Made by a program: the position numbers and the translations under genes. The notes under the pieces are model-generated. The model made no database searches and was not told the DNA's origin. It saw only the letters and a program-made list of their open reading frames with translations. 64,000 bases of DNA, from NCBI GenBank assembly GCA_028023455.1, contig JAQFVV010012529.1, positions 1,112,001 through 1,176,000 of the forward strand, in the 5' to 3' direction. Below, in pieces: positions 1-10,819 of the stretch. The number at the start of each line of letters is the position of its first letter. The stretch's first letter is position 1. Source of the DNA: Epiperipatus broadwayi. Its lineage: Eukaryota > Onychophora > Udeonychophora > Euonychophora > Peripatidae.

Positions 1-368
1 CACTCATAACCAGATTGACAACCATATCAATCCAGGGTAGGGACCGACCATGAGGTGGCGGGGTATCAGTGGGAGCAACTAGGGATTGATATGAGTCCTC
101 TGAGATTATTCTTCTAATTGTGACAAGTATTATGTGCTCTCTAGTAGTAGAAAAGCAGGGTATTACATGAGTCTCTAGTCAAATGATAGAAAGGCATGCC
201 TTCCTAAGGCTGATTGTGACAATTTTCTTTCTCTACAGGAATCCAGGACATAGGAAATTAATTTTTGCTATGAAGGTCTTGGAAGGAAGGATGATTGGAA
301 GGAAGTGAGTATTAACAAGTTGAGTAGTGTGATCTTGCCATAGAGAGACAGGTAAATGTCAGAGTGAT

Positions 369-1570
369 TTAAGAGTATCTGTTATGCCCTTGGAAAGCAT
401 GTTTTGTAATTGGATTCTCATGTCCCAAGGAGAAAGCATGAATGGGAACCCAAGAAACTTCTACAGTCTGGCTAGAAAGGGTGATAGAATTTTCCCTTCC
501 AGATGAAAATTTCCAGGCTGCAGATTTATCCCGATTGAAAAACAGCTGATATTGTTCTGTATACCAGTGGAGTATGTCTTTCAGCATTGGCAGACAATCT
601 GTAGATGGGAGGAGGATGACTACATCATCAACATATGCCAGGCATTGTACCTGCCTGTCTAGCTTGGGAATGTACACCCCAGGAAGATCTCTTTCGATCT
701 TAAGAATGAATGGGTTGATGAATGCAGTAAATAATAATGTGTTCAGCTGAGATTCCTGGTGTAGAGAGATGTTGAGATGAAACCCCAGAGCTATTCTGCC
801 ATCCATCATAACAAGAATCTCCCTGTTGCTAAGGAGATTTTTCACAATGGATGAGGGTATCAGGAATAGGATTGGTTCTTCGTATGCTGATGAGGAGATC
901 AACTCTCACCGAGTCAAAGGCAGCCTGAAGGTCTGGTTGGATAACTATGGGCTGGAATTTCTCTGATGCCTCACATGTTCGACTGTTATATTAAAAATAG
1001 AGGTTGCATCAATCGTAGACAGACCCCTACATGAAAACTGAGGGAGATAAACTGGGAGTAATTAGTTCTTGGATCAAATATTTGATCATAGAATCTATTA
1101 TTTTTATGAGGAGAGTCATCATCGAAATAGGCCTAAGACTTGTGAGCTCCGATGACGGTCAATATTTTTTAAAAATGGGATTAGCGAGATCGGATATCAT
1201 CCCTCAGTGACCTTGCAACCTCCAGCTAGCTCATTCAGCATGTTGAGAATGATGGGGATGGTATAGTGGCTGAGGTGTAGATGAAGGAACTTGGGTATTG
1301 CATGTGGTCGAGGGTGGATTCTGTCAGGAATTGATTTTAATTTATTTAGAATGGTGTTGGCTGTAATTCCATTGTGAGGAGCATTGTCAATGTTAGGAGT
1401 GCTTCTATTGTTCTGGATTTCTGGGTTTTTAAAGCTTTGTCTTTAAATGGTTTTTTATGATAATTAACATATCTCCTATATGAAATGTGCCATTGAAATG
1501 TATAGAAGAGAGAGTGACCTGCTTGCTTTTTGAACCCAGTGCCCACCCTAGATAACTTCTGGTCCAGCAA
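369..1570 (-). pseudogene. LINE reverse transcriptase, broken
   Basis: The longest open segment (902 down to 369) contains a GVPQGS-like motif degraded to HQESQLNTLLF and the catalytic box LAYVDDVVILL. Just upstream, about 900-960, another frame reads DLQAAFDSVRVD, the motif A aspartate region. Further upstream, about 1200-1330, are the fingers (RPHAIPKFLHLHLSHYTIP) followed by a stop. An open segment at 1346-1570 is rich in basic residues and lies where the linker before the RT would be. The enzyme would prime cDNA synthesis on nicked target DNA. At least three frame changes or stops make this a pseudogene. Confidence 0.85.
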
Positions 1571-1998
1571 TGCTGACTATCCAAGAATCTCCAGGCTCAC
1601 TTAATTGCAATGTATTCTGCTAGGGCTTTCTGTGCATCATGGTACTGTTACTTGTGTAGGGTGATTTGATTAATGTCACAGTTCATCAGAGTTCAATCCA
1701 AGTGATGTGCAATTTGATCCACTTTTGATAGTAATTTCAAGGGTCCACAAGAGTTACAAGTAAACCCGTTGATGAGCGATTGGAAAAGCTCAACAAAAAC
1801 TGTCCAAGCAGAGACTGGGTCCAGACTCAATATTTATTTTGAATAGGTAAATGTAAACCTCTGAGACAAGAGCTGTAGAGGTGGTCTGCCTATTAAGAAA
1901 TCTAATTGTTTTAGTCCCAGGTTTATGGGTGGACCTGAACTGTCATCTATATCAATGTGCAAGGCCTTATGGTTTATAAAAACCACAGTTTTAAGTTT

Positions 1999-2692
1999 AA
2001 CATCCATTAAAAATTGTAATTATAAATTTATTAAGTGTGTATACATTACGTAAGTAATATTTTATTAAGGCTGCGAACCTCAAGAGTATACGCCTAAAAA
2101 TATGAAGATAGGGACCTATGCAGGTCTTAAACACAAGCTTACAACTTTGGAAGAAAAGTGCAGAACCACTCTTTACTTCAACCTACTTTCTATATGAATA
2201 GGCAAATCTTAAAGCATTTAAATCTGAGAGCATGAAGCTATTCAATACTTCACTGATTAAGTCCACAATTCCTGTTATGCATTAGTACTTACGAAATCTT
2301 TCGATTTACAACGAGTTAATGGAAAGATCTTATAGTTAGAAATCTGTTACAATAATTTAAAGTTTATTTAAAAATTATTAAGTGTGCATACATTATGTAA
2401 GTAATATTTTATTAAGGCTGTGAACTCATAAATCTAAAGATTCTTGTGATTATTAATGTGTAATAGGAATTGTGGACTTAATCAGTGAAGTTTTAAATAG
2501 CTTCATGCTCTCAGATCTAAATGCTTTAGTTTCGCCTATTCATAAAGAAAGTAGGTTGAAGAGTGGTTCCGCTCTTTTCTTTCAAAGTCATAAGCTTGTG
2601 TTTAAGACCTATAGAGGTCCCTATCTTCGCATTTTTAGGCGCTACTCTTGAGGTTCACCGTCTAAATAAAACATTCATTAAAAAGTGTAATT
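1999..2692. repeat. Foldback insertion with inverted arms inside the LINE
   Basis: Two arms, about 2076-2318 and 2424-2655, are inverted copies of each other (about 85-90% by eye) around a loop of about 105 bases. The left arm starts aacctcaagagta and the right arm ends with its complement. A second, direct repeat of about 50 bases (2028-2078 and 2374-2426, core gtaagtaatattttattaag) precedes each arm in the same orientation. Outermost is a 23-base near-identical direct pair (1999-2021 and 2670-2692, 21 of 23 matches), which could be a target-site duplication or part of the element. No coding sequence is visible. Confidence 0.75.
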
Positions 2693-2699
2693 CTGGGGA

Positions 2700-3140
2700 G
2701 TAGTATGTGACATCAATAAGGGTCTTCCGTCTCTTGGTATAGAACGAGAAGGCATTTTTGGGAAATAGATCCTGCCTGCATATAAGACCTTTGGAAAACA
2801 ATGGTATTTATTTCTTATTGAACCTCATATCCCATGTTAAAGTCACCAGGAATAAGCAAAAATATTGAGTTATTTCCAGTTAGTATATTAATTTTGAATA
2901 TAATGGTTGTAGGTAAAGGTATGCAATGTAGCATCTGAAGTTTCCAAATTGAACATCAACTAATATGGAACTCTCATCTAAGTGCAAAATTGCAAATCCA
3001 GAAGGACCAGAGCACTTATTTATGATTAGTGCAACCCCTTTGGCTGAAGCAAAGGAGACAGAATACCTGAAATAGCCAAAGAAGAAAATATTATGTTTGG
3101 TTTGGTTTGGTTTCAGACATGAATAAAATGTTAGGAGCAT
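2700..3140 (-). pseudogene. LINE AP-type endonuclease domain, broken
   Basis: The minus strand from 3140 reads SVSFASAKGVALIINKC and then ILVDVQFGNFRCYIAYLYL. This matches the segment of exonuclease-endonuclease-phosphatase folds where a hydrophobic strand is followed by an N/R-containing loop. A second segment, about 2821-2880, reads IFLLIPGDFNMGYEV. The GDFN at 2836-2847 is the strongly conserved catalytic motif of LINE endonucleases. The domain nicks target DNA to start retrotransposition. The two segments lie in different frames, so the gene is inactive. Three TTTGG units at about 3096-3112 fall inside it. Confidence 0.8.
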
Positions 3141-3371
3141 TTTGACAATCAGTTTTTGATGGCAAATATTTTACCCGGGGAGTTTAGTCCCCTAACATTA
3201 ATTCCGACCATTGAAATGTGCATTAGTGATAACATAGAATGGATGCAGCAAATATTTATTTTGGTGTTTAATTGCATTGAGAGGGCAATACAAGCAATGT
3301 TGTATGTGCACACAAAAAATAGCTATAGAATAACAAGAGAGACTAAATGGTAGGGAAGAAGAATCATTGGT

Positions 3372-4690
3372 TCAATTTGATAATAGAAAATTATAGCGAC
3401 GAAGATCTGGTGGTATTGCGATGAAGAACTTGTGGTTCTTCTTGGAGATACTTTGTTTTTTTTTGTTTTCCTTTTTTGCATTGGCCATAATGAACAGGGC
3501 ATCTATACTGTTGTCTGACATTCCACCCTCCAAAATTCGATTATTTGATTGTGTAGAATTTAACTTGACCTGTTGATTAAAAGAAGACATAGCAGAGTTG
3601 TATAATGAGTATTCAGAATCTCCTCCCTTGAGTTTTTTGAACTCATCAGCACCCTTGGACGATTTGCTATTGTTACATGGTTGCCAGAAGTTGTTATCCT
3701 TGTCACTTATTCCCTCAGAACTTTTCTCACTTTCAGATTGAATCAGACGAATGCGTTTACTTGCACACAGGACATCCTTTTCAGTGGCAGAATTTATAGC
3801 CAAAGATATAGGACCAAGATGTTCACCATTCGAGTTTGAGTCCATGTCTGATACACTTCCCTCCAATGAGGATTCTTTACGGGAGTGTGTAATGTCATTT
3901 TAGTCTTTGGACCAGGCAGAAAATCCATATTATTTTGATGATCCTCTGTCAATGTTGAAGTGTATGAGTTGACCGATAGATTTTCAATGGAAATAACTGG
4001 AACCTGGTTATTAAACTTGACGGAAGGGTCCAGTCTGCTTTTTTCATTACAAATGAGACACTAACTTTGAGGGCACCCCTCATCAAATGTTCACAGCTTT
4101 TACAAGTAAAACATTGCGGCCTGATTCCCTTAATGGAAATAACTAGGGGAGATTCATCAGCCACAATTTATGGTAAGGATTGCTTCCGGGAAAAGACTGT
4201 TTAAGGCTGAATGTGAAGATTCCAGTGTTGGTGAGTGTAAGACCACCAATGTTTTTATCCTTGAGATATTCAAAATTCATGACTTTCTCATAGTTGTCCA
4301 GATACTTCTGCAGGTGTTGTTTCTCAAAACCAATGTGGCAGTTTCTAATGATACCATGTAGTAATGATGGTCTGGATGGATCGATTGCCACAAGAAGTTT
4401 ATGTTCTAAGAATCTGTGTTAGTTTTAAAAGCTTGCTCTTGTAAGAAGTTGTTAAACTGTATTGCTATATATCAATCATTGGGCAATGTGAGGATTTTGA
4501 AGACATCTTTGATAAGATTATTGGTTTTTAAGAGATTGTAGAGCACTTCAACTGGGAATCTGAAATGGTTGCAGTTTAGATCTATTACGGCAAGGATTAT
4601 CAAACAGTCATTGTGATAAAATTTAAGAGATTTTAGTAATAACGGTGGAACTGAGTTCTTAAATTTTTCTGTTGTGATTTTGTGTTGCCC
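3372..4690 (-). pseudogene. LINE ORF1 (Gag-like RNA-binding protein), broken
   Basis: Minus-strand segments run from about 4690 (ITTEKFKNSVPPLLLKSL) through 4391-4143 (LHGIIRNCHIGFEKQHLQKY) to 4164-3949. The last holds CFTCKSCEHLMRG, a CCHC knuckle (C-x2-C-x4-H) whose final cysteine is lost. The tail, 3866-3372, is one open frame of 164 codons, acidic and Ser/Asn/Lys-rich, ending in a basic stretch. ORF1 proteins of I/Jockey-type LINEs carry such knuckles and package the element RNA. At least one frameshift near 4150 and stops at about 4400-4480 break it. Confidence 0.7.
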
Positions 4691-5085
4691 AAGATTGTAG
4701 CTTTGTGATTTTTGACTTATTTCTTCATTGTATTGTTCTTCTCCAAGTTCCTTTTACATTTTTTTGCTTTTATAAGAACCAGTGTTTTGTTTTTTTTAAA
4801 GTTCAATATATTAAAATCTGTGATTCAACATTCTTTCATATTTCAAATCTAATTGTGTTTATATTTTTAATTATATCATTTAAAACTCATTTTCTTTATT
4901 GTTTAAATTTGACAATTATTTTAAGAAAGTTTTTTATTTATTTATTGTTTAAACTAATTTTGGAATTATTTTTTAAAAGATGTATTTAATTAATGTAAAA
5001 CTTTTACGTAAATTCCTAAATTTAGATTTATGATATTATTTCTTTTGTGTGAATGTAAATATATGTTTATACTTTTGTTTTCCAG
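4691..5085 (+). other. AT-rich stretch before the exon; likely intron
   Basis: Very T-rich sequence that ends in a pyrimidine tract and cag (ttttgttttccag at 5073-5085), a good plus-strand splice acceptor. Open frames here are low-complexity Phe/Leu/Ile translations of AT-rich DNA. I treat them as chance. Confidence 0.5.
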
Positions 5086-5260
5086 CAATTTTCGTTTGTC
5101 TTATCTACCGCAGCGTTTGGAACAGTTTTCTTTACTGTTAAAAGAAATATTTGGATCCAAAACTAATCATTATATCTATGGTGACTTCAAGCCACTTAAT
5201 GAATTTAAAGGTGATGATGTTCCAGCTTTTTATGTCCATCTAATTCAAAATCCACTTTAA
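5086..5260 (+). CDS. Putative terminal exon of an unidentified host gene
   Basis: After the acceptor ttttgttttccag an open frame runs 57 codons to TAA at 5258-5260. It begins NFRLSYLPQRLEQFSLLLKE, and its end reads VPAFYVHLIQNPL. The first base completes a codon begun in the upstream exon. Composition is near 37% GC against roughly 20-25% around it, residue use is balanced, and poly(A) signals follow about 110 bases later, so this looks like a real last exon. I do not recognise the family. No upstream exon is visible within the first 5 kb, which is LINE sequence, so the preceding intron is long or lies beyond the window. A processed fragment is a weaker alternative. Confidence 0.6.
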
Positions 5261-5372
5261 GAATAAGTATACACATATATAAAAACTGAATATATTTTGA
5301 TATATAATTTTTGATTAATGAGTAGTGCTGTAAATTAAACTTTATTTTGATAAAGAGGTTTTTTTTTTTAAT

Positions 5373-5382
5373 AATAAATAAA
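5373..5382 (+). promoter_or_regulatory. Overlapping poly(A) signals after the exon
   Basis: Two overlapping AATAAA hexamers (5373-5378 and 5377-5382) lie about 113-122 bases after the stop codon of the putative terminal exon. They would give a 3' UTR of about 140 bases. AATAAA is frequent by chance in such AT-rich DNA, so the support is mainly positional. Confidence 0.4.
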
Positions 5383-5787
5383 TTTGCAAATTATGTTTTG
5401 TTTTACATTTTTAATATTTTATATATATATATATGTACCATGTGTGTCCATCAGTTCTACTCACGCAATTATAATGCACTGTAATATTATTTACTTATAG
5501 ATATATTGATAAATGTATTGTCATGGTTTAATCTTATTTGTAAATTCATATTTGTCTTTTTCACTGCAATAATCGCTAAATGTAAATGAGTACAAAAGTA
5601 TTTTATTGAATAAGGATAAAAAAATGAATTTATAGAAGACTAGAAAATGAGACAATATTTTAAAATAAACTCAAAAGTAATAAGTGAAATGTATCAATAA
5701 ATTCAAATTATATGAAAAAAATTTCCTATATAGTATTTGATTAATATATATACTTTAAAATTGTAATAAACTAATAATCAGCTTTTC

Positions 5788-5813
5788 AAGCTAATGCACA
5801 TGCGCTCTGAGGA
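5788..5813 (+). repeat. Short dispersed repeat containing CTGAGGA
   Basis: Nineteen bases (aagctaatgcacatgcgct) are identical to 22167-22185. Here they run into CTGAGGA at 5807-5813, a one-base variant of the hammerhead box CTGATGA, preceded by gct as in the candidate at 21218-21262. No matching GAAA box was found downstream, so this is probably a truncated copy of the same repeat family. Confidence 0.4.
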
Positions 5814-8239
5814 TCTTAACAATAAATGAATAATCTCATTTTCCAATACAAGATAAAGTCTTTGTGAAAGAATAGAATGAATCCACCTATTCTTTCAACC
5901 CAAACATTTAAGTATGGGCAAATCTTAAGTACTGGAAATGAGAGTGTAAAGATATTACAATTCAAAAGCATCACACTATATAAAAATAAATATCTCATAT
6001 ACTTTAAAATTGCAATGTAAATCTTACTGAAATATATTTGCATTAAAAATTCACATTAGCACTTAAGTATCATCATACTTTATGACTCCTTATGATCTAT
6101 AAATGGATTTTTTCTAGAATGAATATTATCTGATGCATCATGCTGCCAAGGTATAGTCATTAGTGATATTTTTCTTTCATTATCAAACTTTCCAAACATT
6201 ATACTTTCTTTTTAAAATAATAATCTTATAATATGAAAAAGATAAGACAATTATAGTTTTTTGTTGTTGCCGATAATATTCTCAAAAGTTTTTGCTAGTG
6301 TCCAAGAGCATCAATACTTTTCCTATCTTTTTTTAGTATTCTGTTTTTATGTTCATGAAACTCACAAGATGTTGCAACTTAAATAATTTTGATCTTCATT
6401 TTTAATAATATGTCTTTATATCTAAGGATTTTTCCCCAGAATTTTCACTGCAATTTTTTTTTGGTATAAGCATGAATTTGAATCTTTTATTGTTGATTAA
6501 TGTTCCAAGGAAAGTATCTTTTCCATCAATTTTAAAATCAGTCATTGATTCTGTTATTATAATCTTTGATTTTTCTTTACATTTAATTATATTTTAATCT
6601 TTTCACTTTTTTTTTTTTTTCTTCAAATCTTTTCAATTATGATTATAAATTAGTTTCATCAGTATATCTAAATTATTGATGTTTCTTCTATCAATCTTGA
6701 ATTCATATTTGTCTTAATAAAATTTATTTTCCCTCATACCTATCAGTTTCACCACTATAGTTTCTAGTCCTAGATAGAAATTCATCATAATTGTAATAAG
6801 ATGCTGTGATTATATATTTTGCAGAAGAATGGTGATATAATTTAGATGCTTATTTGAATCAAAAATCTTTTTATAAGCTACAAAGCATTTGTAATCTTTC
6901 TGCTATTCCTTAGTTACTCCAATTATTTGGCAAACATTAACAATGTTATCTTGTTTTTTTTTTAATATTTTTTTAAAATCAATTTATACATTTAACAGTT
7001 TTCTTTCATAGTATGGCTTTAATCTATTCCAAGTGATTTTTAGCATAATTTAAATTGTATATGATATAAAAGATATTATTTAATAGTTTGTACATTTTGT
7101 CAAGATTTCTTTCTTTGATATAAGAATATAAATTAATTTTTTCCAATCTGTAGATCAGTGATGAGTTTTCAAATTAGTTAGCATTACTTATTTAGCACTT
7201 TTTTTTTCTTTTTTTTCAGTTTTTTGCAAAATTTCTGATGCAATATCATTAATTCCATTAACTTTTAGATAATAACCTTATGACTGATCTGATCTCATCT
7301 TTTATTATTGATGTTTCTGCTTGCCTATAAAAAATTGACCAATTATTGTCACTCAAATCTATATTGTAGCAGGATATAAAATATATGAGTTAGGATGCAC
7401 CATGTCAAATTAATTTTTATCCTAAATATTATACATTTTCAGTAAATATTATATAATAAATTAAGTATTATGACCTTTCTCATTCAGCCTATGGTGAGAA
7501 AAAGCTCTTAATGTCTTATTGTTATATATTAAACAATATTTAATTTGTGTATAATAATAGTGGTACATTAATTATATAATTGCAAATAGATTAGTTAGGT
7601 TATGCATTATAAATGAAGTCTATACATAAATTTATATGTACCCATATTTAAAAAATTAAATATCCATGGCAATATATATTACAAATAAAATTTAAATTAT
7701 AGAAAATTTAAAATACTTATTCAGATGATATCTTTTTATTTTAGCCCTCTCAGAATTTTTAAATATTTTTTAGTAAATTTCTCTAGAGTGATTGCAAAGC
7801 TGTATTTCACTGGATTGAACATAATTGTTTTGCTTTTTGTATTATTATTATTTCATTTTAATAAATATTTAGTAATGTTTTGCATTATAATTTATCTTGG
7901 AATAATTATCTGTAAATTGTAACTTATCCATGATGAATTCTCTGCATGAGAATTTTTTTTACTGGTAGGTGCTAGTGAATGAGTGAATAGTGTACTGATA
8001 ATTGACGAGTGGAGGAATGACAAACTTTGCCTTCGTTAAGGGAATTTTTATATTAGTTAAGTTCATGCTACCAAAAGCTGCATATTAAACATATCCCTTT
8101 ATTAATTTTTGATGACAGTTGTGTTATTGAAAGCACTCCCCTACGATAGTTATTTTCAGATTATAGCTTTTATTATTTAATTTTGTGAAATGTAACAGCT
8201 GTAATTAACTTTAACATCATTTCAATTGATTTGAATTTT

Positions 8240-8289
8240 CTGACATCCATTTTGGTTTTTCTAATTGTTTCATTTTAGTCAAACTTTGA
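8240..8289 (+). repeat. Dispersed ~50-bp repeat, copy 1
   Basis: Begins ctgacatccattttggtttt and contains taattgtttcattttagtc. A second copy in the same orientation at 9392-9440 differs by only a few bases. The origin is unknown. Confidence 0.6.
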
Positions 8290-9391
8290 TCATACTCATC
8301 TTTCATTATTATACTCATCTATATGTGGATACATATGCTTAAAAGTAAATCTCTTAAGTGATCCCATAAAAAATGTCTTGGTTGATGTTTTTGTTGTAAA
8401 ATTCTTTTGTGAATTTATATGAATTTTGTCCGTGATTATATTTAATCAGTTCATTAGCATTTTTTAGAAAATTTATGGGTGGAACTTCTTTTTGTTTTAA
8501 TATATTGAAAAATTGACATTATTTCTGTTTTCATTACTTTTGTAAGTATTGTTACAATATTGTTCCTTGTTTTTTTTCTGGTTGGTCTAGCTTGAAAGTC
8601 TGTTTTCAAATCTCCTATATTACATCTAAACTCCAGTTATTTAATTATACTTGTATTTAAATATTACAAATTCTTTTTAAGAAAATGAATGCATATTGTA
8701 ATTAGATAATTGTGCATTTTTCTGTGCACCAAACTCTGCAGACCATATTTTTGATAAATATACAGTTTCAGGGGGTATATAATAAGTTTTTACAAAACAA
8801 TGGCTGATAGAAAACATCATATTTAATATTTAAATTTTTTTTTTCATTAGTACTTATTTTAGGAAAATAAAAAATTGTAAAAAAATTAATTACAATATTT
8901 ACTATTACCAAGTATTTGTTAATTGTTAATAGAATTAATGATAATAAATAAAAGGTAAATATTATAATGTGTAAACAGCTGACAATGTCTATAATATTAT
9001 AAAGACATTTTTTTTATTTAGATTAATTAGTTAAAATACTCAATCTTCATTGTAAATAATGCATATAAACAAATTTCATGTATTTTTTTTTTAATTTTTA
9101 GATTAATTAGTTGAAGTCTGCATTTATGGATACATTATGACACTTTACATTTCTATTTTTTTTTTAATGTTATATTAATAAGTTGACTTAATACAAAAAA
9201 TAATAATAAATAAAGTGTAAATATTGTAATTAATTTTCCACAATTTTTTATTCTTTTAAAATAACAATAATGAAGAAAAAAAATGTAAATATTAAATGTT
9301 TTTATTGTAACTATCAAAAATATGGGTTGCAGAACTTGGTAGACAGGAAAACACACAAATATCTATAATTATTTTTAATTTTGGTTTTTGT

Positions 9392-9440
9392 CTGACATCC
9401 ATTTTAAATTTTCTAATTGTTTCATTTTAGTCAAACTTTA
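9392..9440 (+). repeat. Dispersed ~50-bp repeat, copy 2
   Basis: Direct copy of 8240-8289, sharing ctgacatccatttt and taattgtttcattttagtc. The two copies lie 1.15 kb apart, and the DNA between them shows no clear further duplication. Confidence 0.6.
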
Positions 9441-9847
9441 GTGAGTTTCATCTTCAATTACTCCCATTCTCAGTTCTTATCAATTGCATTCAAAATGCAT
9501 ATTAATGACAGTTCTGTACATTATATGTAGACCATTGGATACACTAGGGATTCTTTTTCAGATTTATTTAAAATTTACTCAAGAGTAATTTTTGATCCAT
9601 TGTACAATCTATTCCAGTCATGTTTCACTATTAAAAACATTTCTGAATGCCAAAAATGTAATTATTTAATTCCTATGAACTACATCTTTTGAAATATTTG
9701 TGTGTAGTAGCATTTTAGATGAGTTAGAAATGGATTGCTAATGTATAGTGAAACACTAAACTAATATATTTAGTCAGATATTAGTTTAGGAATATAATTC
9801 GTCTGACTCAGAAACTCAAGGTCTAAGAATGATGACTTCAATTGCCA

Positions 9848-9900
9848 CTTCCAGTACTTGAATTTCACATGAACTCCTGAACAATAAAGCTTCCTAATAA
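9848..9900 (+). repeat. Dispersed repeat with internal AATAAA, copy 1
   Basis: Shares about 53 bases with 19088-19140, including atgaactc followed by caataaagctt. The conserved AATAAA suggests the 3' end of a retroposed or transcribed element. No coding part is visible next to it. Confidence 0.5.
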
Positions 9901-10259
9901 AGAAGATTAAATTAAGATGATTGCAAATGATTAAGTTAACTATAGTAAAGAAGTGAACTAATATCTTTTTATATCTTTAAAATTACAAAAAAAAATAGAA
10001 ACTTATCATAAAAGTTTTGTTTCTTATAACACACAATTTTATATTTTTTATATCAAATGTTTTTCATTTTTAACAAAGTTAATTTAAAATATAAGTTCAC
10101 ATGATAGATCATCTTTCTTTATGCTTACATAAAGCTGCTAAAACAATAGCAAAAACTTCTTCACATGCAAGTGCCACCTAATGAAAACTAAATAATCAAT
10201 AAATGCTACAAGGTTATGTATCATAATCTCCATCCAGTGTCTTCCCATCCAACAACTTT

Positions 10260-10819
10260 CTAATATCTATTGAATATTAGAGCTTGCACTAGATTTTACT
10301 ATATATAGGAAAAAATGTTGCTCCTGTTTTAACAGCTTGTGTAAGCATGCTGAAAAATGATCTTGTGATGTTTAATAGCTTAATACCAATCCTAGTCAAA
10401 GTATGAAGGGATTGTCATTATTAAAGTAACCAAATAACCAGTATATATATATATGTATATTGTAACTGAATGGAAATTTGATGAATGCTGGTGATAGGTA
10501 GGATGATCAATCTGATCTGATAAAACAATCTAAAATCTAATTTAAATTAATCTAGTCTAGCTCAATCGGATCGCCATTATGTAGTAAACCATCACAAAGC
10601 ACAAATCAAATTTCCATTCAGTTACAATATATATATACTGGTTATTTGGTTACTTTAATAATGACAATCCCTTCATACTTTGACTAGGATTGGTATTAAG
10701 CTATTAAACATCACAAGATCATTTTTCAGCATGCTTACACAAGCTGTTAAAACATGAGCAACATTTTTTCCTATATATAGTAAAATCTAGTGCAAGCTCT
10801 AATATTCAATAGATATTAG
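10260..10819. repeat. Long near-perfect palindrome (foldback element)
   Basis: The left arm 10260-10482 and right arm about 10605-10819 are inverted copies with only a handful of differences, around a loop of about 122 bases (10483-10604). The arms begin and end in ctaatatctattgaatatta, itself a small palindrome. They contain a short TA microsatellite (10441-10459 on the left), where the arms differ mainly in length. The loop is less AT-rich and unique in the window. No open frame of note. The high arm identity suggests recent origin or continued gene conversion. Confidence 0.85.

Larger units (their letters stand above)
1..4690 (-). mobile_element. Decayed LINE (non-LTR retrotransposon), continuing off the left edge
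   Basis: On the minus strand, from right to left, the fragment holds an ORF1 with a zinc-knuckle-like motif, an AP-type endonuclease domain with the GDFN motif, and a reverse transcriptase with a YVDD active-site box. This is the order of I/Jockey/R1-type LINEs. All three are broken by stops and frameshifts, so the copy is dead. Base composition is clearly richer in GC than the AT-rich DNA starting near 4.7 kb, which marks the 5' end. The 3' end lies outside the window. A foldback insertion interrupts the stretch between endonuclease and reverse transcriptase. The clade cannot be fixed without a search. Confidence 0.85.
5383..9847. other. AT-rich noncoding DNA
   Basis: No gene recognised. 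It holds short TA tracts (about 5420-5434), poly-T runs, and two copies of a dispersed repeat at 8240-8289 and 9392-9440. Open frames such as 5816-6043 (-), 7725-7922 (+) and 9153-9356 (-) are Phe/Ile/Leu/Lys-rich and look like chance. Confidence 0.6.

Noticed and set aside
4705-4989. 94-codon plus-strand frame upstream of the exon
   Set aside because: Almost entirely Phe/Leu/Ile/Lys from AT-rich DNA, low complexity, no motif; treated as intron.
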